64,000 nt of DNA, taken from assembly GCA_916610825.1 (NCBI GenBank), contig OU744449.1, positions 6,509,243-6,573,242 on the forward strand, read 5' to 3'. The position numbers were made by a program, and so were the translations under genes. This stretch comes from Haliclystus octoradiatus. Lineage: Eukaryota > Cnidaria > Staurozoa > Stauromedusae > Haliclystidae. This document shows, piece by piece, positions 33,601 through 46,035 of the stretch; within the stretch, counting starts at the first letter, position 1; each line of letters begins with the position of its first letter. The notes beneath the pieces are model-generated. The model worked only from the letters and a program-made list of their open reading frames with translations. It was not told the DNA's origin and ran no database searches.

Positions 33601-36600
33601 ATTCTAACATGAATTTAAATGTATAAGGAATACAATTGTCTGTCTTTTCTTTCCACCATAACGATTAGAAAGAACGGAATGGTCAACACAGCCGATTTAG
33701 AATTAACCGATTTTAGACCGAGTGGATTGCTCGATTTTCGTATTGACCCGTCAGTTGATGACAAATCCAGTTAATTGAGTCAACTTGGAAATTTTATATT
33801 ATATGATATATCAAAAACCAAATCATATTTTTGAGTTGACTATTCCTTTTAAATTTCTAGAAATTTTCCTTAAATGTGTTCTACGATGGAAATGAACTGC
33901 TGCATGTATCCTCGGATAAAGTGAATAAATTCAATGAAGAAAACCTTTATCCGATTGCAAGCATAACAAAAGTTATAACGGTAAGATTAATAAACTAACG
34001 AAAATAAACTATAGATTATGAAGCTGTTTGTGAGAAATTTGGCCATTTGTAAGATCATACTGTCCGAGATAATATTAAAAACTAAATGTTGTATTTTTTC
34101 CTGATACACATTTTGTTCTTGTAAATTGGAAGGTATTTCAATATTTGTAATCTGTAAATGATTTCGAATACCCTAGTTCAATTAAGCTAATATTGGCCCT
34201 TTCTCCTGATTAACAATATGTGAGGTGTGAATAGCTAAAATGATACTGAAGAGCTTCAGGATTTGAGATCTGATAATTTGATGTTCAAATTGAACTGAGC
34301 CAACTTCAAACTTGTAAATAGCCTTGAACCCACGCTATATACTTTTCACGAACTGTTCAAGAGCGGTTCATGAACCCCATTAACTTTACATGAGCGTGGT
34401 TTACAAGAGGATCATTGACCCCACGAACTCTTCATAAACTGTTCATGAATCCCACGAACTTTTCATGAACAGCTCATAAATGGTTCATGAAACCCATGAA
34501 ATTTAAATGAGCGGTTCACAAATGGTTCGTGAATCTCATGAACTTTTCATGAACAGTTCACAAATGGTTCATGAACCCCATGAACTTTTCATGAACAGTT
34601 CACAAATGGTTCATGAGCCCCATGTACTTTTCATGAACGGTTCACAAATGGTTCATGAACCCCACGAACTTTTCATGAACCGTTTACAAATGGTTCATGA
34701 ACTCCATAAACTTTTCATGAACAGTTCATAAATGGCTCATGAACCCCATGAAATTTTCATGAACAGTTCACAAATGGTTCATGAACCCCATAAACTTTTC
34801 ATGAACAGTTCACATATGGTTCATGAACCCCATGTACTTTTCATGAACCGTTTACAAATGGTTCATGAACTCCATAAACTTTTCATGAACAGTTCATAAA
34901 TGGCTCATGAACCCCATGAAATTTTCATGAACAGTTCACAAATGGTTCATGAACCCCATGAACTTTTCATGAACAGTTCACATATGGTTCATGAACCCCA
35001 TGTACTTTTCATGAACGGTTCACGAATGGTTCATGAATCTCAGGAACTTTTCATGAACAGTTCACAAATGGTTCATGAACAGTTCACAAATGGTCCATGA
35101 ACCCCATTAACTTTACATGAGCGGTTCACAAGCGGTTCATGAACCCCGTGAACTTTTTATGAACGGTTCATGAACCCCATGTATCAGTTAACAAATGGTC
35201 CATGAACCCCATGTACTTTTCATTGACGGTTGACAAACGGTTCATGAATTTCATGAAATTATCATGAACGGTTTACGAACGGTTCATGAACCCAATGAGA
35301 TTTCTATGAACAATTCCCAAAGAGTTCATAAACCACATGAACTGTTCATGAACGGTTTAGAAACAGTCCATGAAGCCCCATATACTTTTCTTGAATGGCT
35401 CACAAACGGTTAATGACTTTCATGACATTTTCACCAACTTTTTACGAACGGTTCACGCGCTCCATGGACTTCTCATTAGCGATTCATGAACGGTTCATGT
35501 GCCCCTTGTACTTTTCATGAACGGTTCACAAACTATTCAAGAACTTCATGATCTTTTCATGAACTGTTAATGAACCCCAGGAACTGTCATAGAAATCACG
35601 ACCTGTTCATACACCCGTTATTGTAACAATTTATGAACAGATCATGAACGGTTCATAAACGGTTCATGAACCCCAAAACTTTTCATGAACGGTTCACGTA
35701 CGGTTCACGAACGCAATAAACTTTTGGTGAATGGTTCATAAACGGTTAATGAGTCCCTTAAGCCTTTTATGAACAGTTTATAAACGGTTCGTGAGACCCT
35801 TGTACTTTTCATGCACGGTTCACAAACGGTTCAAGAACTTCCTGAAATTTTCATGAAAGGGTCATGAACCCCATGAACTTTTAGTGAACGGTTCACAGAC
35901 GATTCATAAATCCCATAAACTTTTCATTAACTGTTCACAAACGGTTCATGAACCCCTTGTACTTCTCATGAACTGTACACAGAGAGTTCATGAAGCGCAT
36001 GACCTGTTCATGAACCGTTTACGAACGGGTCCATGAACCCATTGTACTTTAATGAATGCTTCACAAACGGTTCATGAATTTCATGGTATTTTCATAAACG
36101 GTTCATGAACGGTTCATGAACCCCATGTACTTTTCATGGACGGTTCACACACGGTTCAAGAATTTCATGAAATTATCATGAACAGTTTGCGAACGGTTCA
36201 ATACTTTCTTTCTTTAATAAATAACTTGACAGTTAAAATCATGCATTTCATAAAAAGACTTGCTTACAATTGTTATATATTTAGTAAAAGCAGTTCTATA
36301 TCACATTATGCTACAATAAAAATTTCTTGACTCTGCACCATGTACTACTATTGACAGTCTCTGCCATATAAAAGCTGTCGATCATTTCTCGCATCCTTGG
36401 CATTAATAACCAAATGTCTCAAATGGCTAATGTCTCAACTTCGTCGATAAATGCTCTTCCTTTATCCCAAAAATTTCTTGTAGTTTCAGCGGCTATTGGT
36501 TAAATATTGTATTCGTATTCTCTTCAAAGGCATTGATATTTCTTTTCCCTGTTTGTCTCGATGGTGTTGGTTGCCCCGCCTGCTGATTTAGTGGATTGGG

Positions 36601-39600
36601 TGCTGTATGAATTTACAAATTAAACAAATTATATAAATTCCACGATGTAATAGCCTATTTTCCCTTCCATATATATACTTCACAATATAACGTTATAAAT
36701 TCGTATTCATTTTTTTCAAAGGCCATGTTATTGTACAAACTGGAACAGACTAATCGTATCAAGATTAATATAGACGATGATATACGAAATGAAAAATACT
36801 TTCCAAATTTGGAAATTAAGAATAATTTCAATAAAGCCAAAGTTACTTTGAGGTATATAAATTTGGAATTTGGTATGCTATTCTTCTACAGCCACGATGA
36901 ATATTGACTGCTTATTGACTTTAGGAAGGACAGGGGAATGAAAAGAACTGCTGACGCAATACCAGAAGTATACGCTGGTACACTACAGATGTGATCACCG
37001 ATTGAACAGTTATGTTTTCGTTGAATCATTTAACTTCGTTCTTATTTACAGCTCTGCAAATTTTTGACATTGAGCACTATATCACATCTGTCGAAAGATA
37101 ATTCAATCTTTATTATAATATTATTATTATTTTTGTGAGACAGTAGTAATCACTAATATTCATGTATTAGGCTGTTAATTGTTCTATATAATAGTCAATA
37201 GGTCTTTCTTCGATCGTATCAACTCTGGTAGGTCTAATGAGTTCAGATTTAAGTTACAATTTTATTGACTGTTTAATAGTGATGATGAATGATGATTAAA
37301 ATTGAATAATGCTGAATTTGACTGTTTTTCAGGGACATGACATGCCAAATGTCTGGTTTAACTCGCGAGGCGCCTTGCTACTCACAATCGAATGGCAATT
37401 ATTGTCCCTTTAACACCTCCATCATGTTGAAGAGACTTGATAAAACAAGATTGATTACACCTCCAGCACAGTTTCCATCTTACAGGTATGATATTATCAA
37501 GATGATCTAATAAGAACTAGGATAGTCCCGGGAGTAACTCCCATATGATGACAGTACATCGACGTGCCACCTTCAAAGTAGCAGCCCCGACAATGCAGAG
37601 CAGGCTGTACTACCCGGGAAGATAGTGCACTTCAAATTTGCGTTTTCAAGAGTTTTAAAAAGGTCACAGTATTATTTAACCTTTGCGAGAATAATCCAAC
37701 TAAGCTGTAATTAACATCTTCAAAAAATATTAAATAAACTAGTCGTTACAAATTGTAATAATGCTGCACTCCAAGCAAAGGTTACTAACTATAGTAAGAT
37801 GTTTTATAAATTTTGATATAGTCCTTAGGCCTACATCAGCTACTGCATCAAGTATTTGCACAGCACAATGGCTGTTAGGTAAAAACAAATTTAAAGCTTT
37901 TTTCATCGCCCCTTGCAGATTTCAAGTTGAAATTGGAATGCCATTTTTCAATTCATAAATAGTGTAGTGAATCAAAGTATATTCGGAGACAGAACGCAAA
38001 GGCGGCTTGTCAATTTCAATTGATTGACTATGAAATCTACACTGGCTTTCGATATATTCGGTTGTAGTTTGGCAAAGTCTATTCTATGTATAACTTTGGA
38101 GTATGACGTAGTTTGATGACGTAATTTTATGCATGCATCAGCACATTTTTCACATTTTTGTGAAACGAAAACAATTCTTATGACACCGCAAAAACGAGCA
38201 TAGAAATGGTTTAACTTCAGCGACACGATGACGTCATTTTATGCTGGAATCAATATAAGTCTTCAATGACATACAAAGAAAAAGTGATACGAAAAATTTC
38301 CACTGACACCGCCACCACTCACAGGGCTCACAGCAATAATTCAAATTTTAAAACAGCTTCTTCAATCGATATCAGTAACATTTTCAAAACTCTCTCTTTG
38401 TTGGAACTTATCTAAAGTCCTGTTTAGGGTTTACTGTTCTCCTTAAACGAAAATGGTGTTGTTACAAATTCACTATAAAATTGTCTGTCAACAACATCAT
38501 ACATTGTCTCAAGGTTTAGGGCCAGATCAGCATTGAAAACAAAGACTATTCAACCGTAACTCCTGTTGAAGTTGATAATTGATATGCACATTGTTCGATA
38601 GCAAGATCATGCCGAGAAAGTGCGCAGCGCAGCATATAAACCCCTAAAACGGAATCCAGTATAGGTTAAAAATGGTAGAATGTTTTCTTTGGTTTACTTT
38701 CTATATTTATATGTCTTTTCTTTCTATGTATATTTACAAATTACAGTTTTGTTTTGCTTTCAAAAAATTCCTCAAATCACATTTTCTGCAGTAACCTTGC
38801 CTTCGCATTGCTCGGAAGAGGTCTTGAGAAAAGTTTCAACGAATCCTACGAGGAAATGGTCAAAAGACACATTCTGGTTCCACTGGGAATGGAAAATACA
38901 AAATTCCAAACTGCATCAAGGTAGCGTATACGTAGCTGTGTAGCATAAATACAAGTAAATGGATGAAACAAATATTTCCAACATTTCCATCTAACTTTGA
39001 GAATGCTGTAACGTCAATAATATATTTAAAAACCAATATCGGAGGAATGAGCTTCAACTGGCAACATTTGACCAAGCCATCCTTGTATCATCATTAATAT
39101 CATCAAAATGATACCACAAATCGTATGAAGAATTAGTTGTATAGCTTTTCAAGCTATCTCCGAAAATTATCTTGGAGTAAATTTTGAAATTAACTTGAAC
39201 TGAGTACGTTTTTCAACAGTTTCCGAATTTTTCACTTAAAACTTACATTATATTCGAATGAACTTTATCAACAGCCTTTCATAATACACGAGGCTTAAAG
39301 ACCTTGCTCCTTTTTTAATTTGCAATTAAGCATAGTTAAACTCGAGCTTATGACATTTCTTCTATTTGATCTCGCAGCAATGATAAGATTGACCCTGGAT
39401 CAGCAAATATACCCAACGTTACTGATTGGGGATGGCTACGACCAGCAGCAGGATTATTTGCAACCACTAACGATCTTGGCAGGGTAAGTAAGGGTTACTG
39501 ATTGGGGATGGCTACGACCAGCAGCAGGATTATTTTCAACCGCTTACGATCTTGGCAAGGTAAGTCTGGAGGGAGAAACAGGAGGATATTAAAAACTGAA

Positions 39601-42600
39601 TAGAATATGATTAATACATACGGAATAATTAATTATAAATGGTAAATATAATGATAAATATGGCTAGTGAAGTGAACCCGCTCCGCTAGGTGAAATTTGA
39701 AAATAAAAAAAAAATAAAAAATTTAATTGCTAGAAGTTAACCCAAGTGATAAATAAGCAATAGAAGTGAAGGTCAGTCGGGTGTGAAAGATATTGCGTGA
39801 CGAACATGAGAATGTAATTCTTTCTTTCTATGGAGCCGCAAGAGAAATCCTGCGAAAAAAATACGCTCCGGGCCGTCAATTGAAGGAACATAAAGATATA
39901 AACATAAAACATGACCTTTGTTGCCGCAAAAAATACGGATTTGTTACGTTTACCATGAGAAGCGTGAATCTCGCATACATTAGATACAAACAGACATACG
40001 TCCACGTTGATATATTAGATGTATATACAATGGTTTGAAAAGAATCTCAAGAGACAAAATATAATAGTAGCACTATAGCTGAGTCTAGCAAAATACATTT
40101 GAGCCAGCAAAAGTGCTAACGATAAAATGAATTCATAAGCAATGAATGCTAGTATAGAAAAAGCCAGACACAGAATCAGATATTACGACATGCCTTCCAA
40201 TATTCTGTGAATGAATGTTTACTTGCCATGTGACAACTCGTTGATAAAATAAATTGAACAAACAAATGAACACGCGATCTGCTTGAGAAATTGCTGATAT
40301 AGTCTATTTTCTTCTGAAAAACTTAAGATATTTTTCATTGATTAATCAGATTACTAGAGCTTCAGACTAAACCAATCACTGACAATCTAGAAGTCGATCC
40401 AATTCCATTGCCAAAGCACATTGTTGCATCAACAACTCTGACTCGATTTAAATGTTATCTGAATGAATAGCATTTGTCTACTTTGAGCCCTAGGTACTGT
40501 CCATCAAAGTTAAATATACTTTTTGATAAATTAATTGACTAAACATGTGGAGCGCAAGACTATCAATCAGCGACTCAGGCATGGCCTACAAATACATCAG
40601 TGGTGCCTGAATAATGTGCCTGGATAATGAGCCTGAACGATGTGCCTGACCGATGAGCCTGACTGATGTGCCTGACTGATGTGCCTGACTGATGTGCCTG
40701 AATGATCTGATGTGATTTGATGATCTCATATCATAGAATTCACCTATTAATAAAACTAGCTGTGTGATGGGATTCTATATATCAGTTCAATTTTGAGTTA
40801 TAGTTGCAAACGCTTGATTGTGATCATAGAATTACATAGACTGCTGATTCCATTGGCAGACTTCGTAAATGTTTGAAAATAATTGTGATCCTACGAATAA
40901 ACGACCAAATCGCTTCGCTGGCTGGAAAATCCTTTTAAAAGTATAGTTTCTATGGCAATGGGAACATATTGTTTAGAATTTTAAAATTTAAAAGAGTTTG
41001 TAGGAAATATCAATTAATTTTGAAATTGTCAATGAGAAGAGCGTTAAAACAAGTCCATTGCGTCAGCCATCTTTGTTCCCGATGGTTGCATATTTTTGTC
41101 ATCAGTCTATTGAAGTCTCCAATTGTGATTAAATAAACTTATTTCTTTGCTGATTTTCAAATGGATTCAATTAGCACCTTTTATCTATAAACGATGCTCC
41201 GTCAGCATATAATAAAAACGCTACTTGTTGTCAGCCTTCATAACAGACTTATTGACTTCAATATAGGACTATAATGTATTATTTATGTACGATAAGTTAT
41301 TAGATTCAGAACCATCTATTTACAAGAGCTGGGACACGCTTTCATGTACCGATTTTGTCTCCTATTGGATAGATGCCAGTCACGAGGTTTTTGGACGCCA
41401 TTTTTGATCTTTCGGAAACAGGGTTCCCATTTTAAATGAAACGCGCGAAAAAACACCAACTTTTACCGAGAGTGAAAACAAACAGGCTAATAAATTATTA
41501 ATTATTGTATTAATGGACGCAATAGTAATCGAAATAAAAGTATTGGCTTATTTTCCAACTGGGGACAAGAACTAGAAAAAAGGAGTATTTGGCTGCAAAG
41601 AATAGAGCGTGATATGTTATCCAAAAACTCCTTTTCCATGTAGCAATTCTAATAGCATTGATCTGTATTTAGTCCCGAGCAACATGCTGATGAGATCGAT
41701 AAAATAGCATATATTGCCATAGCCATACATTGCCATACATTGGAGGTAGATTTTTATGTTAATTTTGAGAGTCCAGCAGATTACTATTGAGAAAGAAAAC
41801 TATTAAATGGCTGTATTACTCTTGTTAAACGATCGCAGACCATTTAACACGCTGCCAAAATTGCAGAAAAACACACAGCATTTTCCTGCACATACACACT
41901 GTTAAAAACATGCTCGGATCCAGGCCAAAAAGATCAAAAATGGTGTGAGTGTCCAAACTCTTGTAAATAGATGGTTCTGATTAGTTTCACCCAAGGCTCC
42001 TTATATGAAGCTCATTGACTCTGGTCACAATCAGAAGCATATTTACTTGTATGCTTTAGTTAGGGGCTAGAGATAACGGCAACAGACAACGTCATCGGTG
42101 TTGTCCACAGGTACCATCGAATCACAGGTACAGTTTTAGCCAATGAGTGGCTCGAATTTTGTTCAATTAAACGAAGTTTGAGTATTAATACATTATAATT
42201 CTCAAGCATTACATAATAACTATTCAATAATGATCCCGATAATGATTTCTAACTTTCTTATTTTAAAGCTTTCCAATGCATTCTTTGGTAACGGATCCTT
42301 CTTGAGACATTCAACAGCTCAAAAGATGCTCGGGGCAGGTATATATAAGATAAGATATATTTGTTAACATTAAATTAGAGATAATTGGAAGGTTATTAAC
42401 GGAAAGACTAAACTTCCACTTAAATAAAATCTTTACTATTTTTTAAATAGTTACGATAATTTACTTAGTTATAATAGTGATTGATTTGTGCTATTTATTA
42501 GTATCTCTGAAAACCTTTTGCAATAAGGAGATAGGTTGATGACTGTTTAATTATTGTTAAATTGCGTTATCGATTTGAATATTACTACATTATCAGGCAA

Positions 42601-44152
42601 AGAGTTCCATATATCTACAACACGGTTAAAAAAAATGGAACCAACAGTAATATTTTTACAACTAACTCGAGCTAACATTTAGGAATGACCTCTTAAATCA
42701 TATTTTGTCGTTGATTTTCTTTCAAATAATATGTATCAAAACCAAAGTCTATAATTCCATTTAGTGTTTTGTACACCATTCTCAAATCGGGCCTTACTCG
42801 ACGCAATTCTAATGATTGTAGCTATAGAGCATATATTTGGGTTTGCATTTATCGGTATATCTGTACTATAGTATTTCATAAATATGAACAATTTGTACAA
42901 CCAGCTATGTAATTAGATTTTACTTTATTTTTATGCAGTGTTTGACTTTCCTGACGGTTCATCCCAAGGTTGTCCTTTTGAAATCCGAAACTATCAACGA
43001 AATTTTAAGAAATCATATCGATTATATATGAAACAAGGTTCGACAGATGGCTATCAATCTCTATTTGTTCTCCTTCCTACGTTGAAACTAAGTGAGTAAA
43101 ATGTTTATTTGCTATTCATGTTCGTTGTAAAGTTTTGTGTAAGGCCCCCGATACACTGATCTATAACAAAATCTAGCAGAAGTTAAACTCTGTACACAAA
43201 TGCATACAAACCTATATATAAACCATCACTGTAATTCCCCATTGTAGCAGATATTCATTAATTCATATTTCTTATTTATTCATCAAGATATCAACGTGTT
43301 AACCAAAGGTTTTGAAGAATCATCATTGGCTATTTTAGGCTTTACACTACCAACTGTAATCGATATATTCGAAAAATGGATGGTAGATGAAAACAAAATC
43401 AAGGTACTGCAGAATATGTAGCTAAATCAAGTAAATGCATATAAATTAAACCCGAGTTACTTCTTCTTTCAATCAATGAACCATTGGAGAGTCAATTGTG
43501 ATAAATGTTCTATGCACGTTGTGGGATAATGATGACTGAGAAAATAATCATGACTGCAAAGTAGGTCAAGGTGTATCTATAAATTTATAAAGTCAAACTT
43601 TCATAGTTAATTAAGGTGGAATATTAGCCGGGGTAAAGACGAGAGTTTGTATGGAGCACGGGAAATAGAAATTACTTAACGTGAGGGGGGATATTACGCG
43701 ATGTATTGGAAGTTAAAAAAAGGCAAAATTCAACTGTTTCGAATATTGACTCTGAAAATTCAAGCCAACAACTCTGAATTCTAATGTAATTTTATTTTCG
43801 TTTACCTCAACAGTATAAACTACCATCAAATCCAAATCAATTTACCGGGAGTTATCAGCTAATATCACACTGGCCGTTAATAACAAAACCAGCAAATATT
43901 ACACTTGCAAGTAATCAGTTATTTCTAGAACTGGAATGGTTAAAAGTTCCTTTGACATTTATCAATAAAGCTATATTAAGAACTGGTGATTTTAATTATG
44001 CTTCATCACATTATAACTGCGATGTATTAGCATCAGGACTAATTGGTATGGATTTAAAATTTCATAATGTACGATTACAAACAAAAGCTATTTCCTTTAC
44101 AATCGATAATGTTGCAGCATATGGTCTGCTACAATTTGAAAGAATCATATAA
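30671..44152 (+). CDS. LACTBL1: LACTBL1-like serine beta-lactamase-fold membrane protein, complete, 12 exons
   Basis: Exons: 30671-30695, 32397-32686, 33193-33357, 33861-33980, 36722-36852, 37333-37485, 38792-38920, 39378-39483, 42269-42338, 42939-43091, 43288-43403 and 43814-44152. Phases agree throughout and give 598 aa. A single membrane span at about residues 68-94, with Lys/Arg before it and no signal peptide, suggests a type II protein with its enzyme-like domain outside or in the lumen. The class C/PBP fold triad is present: S194-I-T-K197, Y294-S-N296 and K428-Q-G430 in KQGSTDGY. Other family blocks are MSGLTRE, NLAFALLGRG and DWGWLRPAAGLF. The residues suggest a working serine hydrolase, probably a peptidase or esterase; the substrate is unknown. 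The exon 3 acceptor is a tandem TAGCAG, so one Gln may be optional. The 8-codon first exon is the least certain part. Confidence 0.9.
31997..32317 (-). mobile_element. tRNA-derived SINE, second near-full copy
   Basis: It aligns end to end with the copy at 18744-19062. On the minus strand the right end reads GGGGGTTAGCTGAGATGGC (A box) and later GGTTCAAATCATCC (B box). It ends about 80 bp before the acceptor of LACTBL1-like exon 2. Confidence 0.75.
33056..33122 (+). repeat. Isolated piece of the TTCATGAA minisatellite
   Basis: GGTTCATGAACC, CTTTTCATGAAC and TTCACGAAATTTTCAC match units of the large array that begins 1.2 kb downstream. It lies in intron 2 of the LACTBL1-like gene, with exons 3 and 4 between it and the array. 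Confidence 0.7.
34330..36205 (+). repeat. Palindrome-rich 42-bp minisatellite array in LACTBL1-like intron 4
   Basis: About 1.9 kb of diverged tandem units near 42 bp long. Each holds GGTTCATGAACC and CTTTTCATGAAC, so each has two or more TTCATGAA palindromes about 20 bp apart. Units between 34500 and 35100 are the most alike, while the right part is more diverged with changed unit lengths. Because 42 is divisible by three, several frames stay open as 14-residue repeats. These are not genes. Confidence 0.95.
39494..39567 (+). pseudogene. Tandem copy of the 3' part of LACTBL1-like exon 8
   Basis: The last 66 bases of exon 8 with its donor (39418-39489) are repeated 76 bp downstream. The copy keeps the coding sense and a donor (gtaagt at 39560) but has no polypyrimidine tract or proper acceptor before it. 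Reading from exon 8 into it meets a stop at once. The copy differs at a few sites and reads LFSTAYDLGK where exon 8 reads LFATTNDLGR. It is probably not spliced into the message. Confidence 0.75.
40381..40470 (+). mobile_element. Possible LINE 3' coding end
   Basis: The frame LPKHIVASTTLTRFKCYL ends at TAG 40468-40470. It resembles the closing LP..IV.A.TL..FK..L pattern of CR1/L2-like LINE proteins. The piece is short, and nothing upstream supports it. Confidence 0.35.
40602..40720 (+). repeat. Short 14-bp tandem repeat (GATGTGCCTGACTG)
   Basis: Six to eight imperfect units of GATGTGCCTGACTG lie in LACTBL1-like intron 8. The spacing is regular and the outer units are diverged. Confidence 0.85.
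41307..41979. mobile_element. Non-autonomous hAT element, CAGAACCATCTATTTAC ends
   Basis: A 673-bp element with about 30-bp inverted ends starting CAGAACCATCTATTTACAA. The 8-bp flanks, attagatt (41299-41306) and attagttt (41980-41987), differ at one base. A second pair of inverted motifs inside each end reads GCCATTTTTGATC. No transposase frame is visible. It lies in LACTBL1-like intron 8. Confidence 0.85.
42345..42880 (-). mobile_element. CR1/L2-like LINE 3' fragment
   Basis: On the minus strand, frames read RRVRPDLRMVYKTLNGI and, after at least one frame change, FFNRVVDIWNSLPDNVV followed by FKSITQF and a stop. These are the typical C-terminal blocks of CR1/L2-type LINE proteins. A 3' tail follows, ending in an AAATATATCTTATCTTA stretch. 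The tail stops within about 10 bp of the donor of LACTBL1-like exon 9. Confidence 0.7.
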
Positions 44153-44739
44153 CAACAAATCTCAACTCATAATATTATGGCATGCAAAATGTTGTGTTCA
44201 GGTAATACATATAGCAGAACACAGAGAAGAATATTAAAGCATGAATTTGTGTTGTAGTACAGAACAATTATGCGTCCATATAATACCTATAATCTATATA
44301 CCAATCCACGAAAAAGAACTAAAAAAAACGTCGCCACGATATCTTAAATTGATTGTATGTTGGTCTTCTTACGATCTCTTTGGGACTAGCTCGATGTCTG
44401 ATTCATGATGCCGTATGTTTTTTTGTGTTATCACTCACGCATTCAAATCATTTTCTAACAAGAGACAAGGCATAATAACGATGATGACATTAAAAGCAGA
44501 GCATCAAATTGAGGTCAAGAACGTCTGATAAAGAGGTTGGATTGGATAAAAATTATTGACATAAAGATTTGCTGCAATTAATCGTTTTTGTGCTCATTGA
44601 CTCATGCTACACTGTAGATAAAAGTATAATTATAATTAATAGTTATTTCAAACATCTCAAAATGGAAACTCTGAGATATCTATGTATTATAGTAATAAAC
44701 TTTTAAAGGAATGAAAATATGCCTTTTCATTCTTATTAA

Positions 44740-45050
44740 TTTGTAAATTAGTAATAATAATGACAATGACATATAGTTGTCTGTTAGCAGATAATAGTGC
44801 TCAATACCAATGATTGACAGAGCGTAAATACTAATAATAAAATGGAATCAAAGGCTACACATTAATTTCTGTGACTTTAAATTTCTCGCTTTATGCGATC
44901 ATCAGACAGTATGATGATAGCATTAAAGCGTGAAACTTAAAGTGACAGAAATGAATGTGTAGTCTTCGATTTCATTTTATCATTAGTGATTTGTAAATTA
45001 TGAATTTTGCTCAATATTTGCTGTTCATTAAATATCCATAGTATCCGCAA
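44740..45050. repeat. Inverted-repeat element, family shared with 60480-60900
   Basis: The arms at about 44827-44908 and 44909-44996 are imperfect reverse complements (for example CTACACATTAATTTCTGTG against CACAGAAAT-type sequence on the right). Outer parts, including ATTGACAGAGC and GCAGATAAT, are shared with the block at 60480-60900. It is probably a foldback MITE. It lies about 0.6 kb after the LACTBL1-like stop. Confidence 0.65.
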
Positions 45051-45082
45051 ACTATCATTCAAAGTCTTTGAAGCCTCTGCTG

Positions 45083-45945
45083 ATCCGGTGGTTTCTTCCA
45101 TTGCAGGTATATAGGTGGGGGATGCTTAATGACCATTTGGTAATGTTACCCTAGCAATTATCCCCGGTGATTTCTTCCATTGCAGGTGTATAGGTGGGGG
45201 ATGCTTAATGACCATTTGGTAATGTTACCCTAGCAGTTATCCCCTGTGGTTTCTTCCATTGCAGGTATATAGGTGGGGGATGCTTAATGACCATTTGGTA
45301 ATGTTACCCTAGCAGTTATCCCCTGTGGTTTCTTCCATTGCAGGTATATAGGTGGGGGATGCTTAATGACCATTTGGTAATGTTACCCTAGCAGTTATCC
45401 CCGGTGATTTCTTCCATTGCAGGTGTATAGGTGGGGGATGCTTAATGACCATTTGGTAATGTTACCCTAGCAGTTATCCCCGGTGATTTCTTCCATTGCA
45501 GGTGTATAGGTGGGGGATGCTTAATGACCATTTGGTAATGTTACCCTAGCAGTTATCCCCGGTGATTTCTTCCATTGCAGGTGTATAGGTGGGGGATTCT
45601 TAATGACCATTTGGTAATGTTACCCTAGCAGTTATTCCCTGTGATTTCTTCCATTGCAGGTGTATAGGTGGGGGATGCTTAATGACCATTTGGTAATGTT
45701 ACCCTAGCAGTTATCCCCTGTGGTTTCTTCCATTGCAGGTATATAGGTGGGGGATGCTTAATGACCATTTGGTAATGTTACCCTAGCAGTTATCCCCTGT
45801 GGTTTCTTCCATTGCAGGTATATAGGTGGGGGATGCTTAATGACTATTTGGTAATGTTACCCTAGCAGTTATCCCCTGTGGTTTCTTCCATTACAGGTAT
45901 ATAGGTGGGGGATGCTTAATGACCATTTAGTAATGTTACCATAAT
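45083..45945 (+). repeat. 79-bp tandem array, 11 units, each with a joined acceptor/donor sequence
   Basis: Units repeat every 79 bp, with the GATGCTTAATGACC landmark at 45121, 45200, 45279, 45358, 45437, 45516, 45595 (one base changed), 45674, 45753, 45832 and 45911. They are nearly identical; two variants alternate, GTATATAGG and GTGTATAGG. Every unit carries a strong pyrimidine-rich acceptor joined directly to a donor-like GTATAT or GTGTAT. No coding frame is involved. Confidence 0.95.
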
Positions 45946-46035
45946 ACCAGTAATGCAGATATTAAATAAGTAATATGTTTGTATGTATCTACCCTATAGG
46001 TCCCTGATTACACGGACATAAACCACTGATCTACA

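Noticed and set aside
34507-35100. Open frames encoding 14-residue repeats (MVHEPHELFMNSS type)
   Set aside because: They arise because the 42-bp minisatellite unit is divisible by three. They lie in an intron and have no start context or splice partner.
37525-37625. GC-richer block with short inverted CCCGGG ends in LACTBL1-like intron 6
   Set aside because: The inverted ends are only about 11 bp, and no target duplication or second copy was seen.
39793-40038. 81-codon frame in LACTBL1-like intron 8
   Set aside because: It has no homology I recognise and no acceptor or donor that would keep phase with exons 8 and 9.
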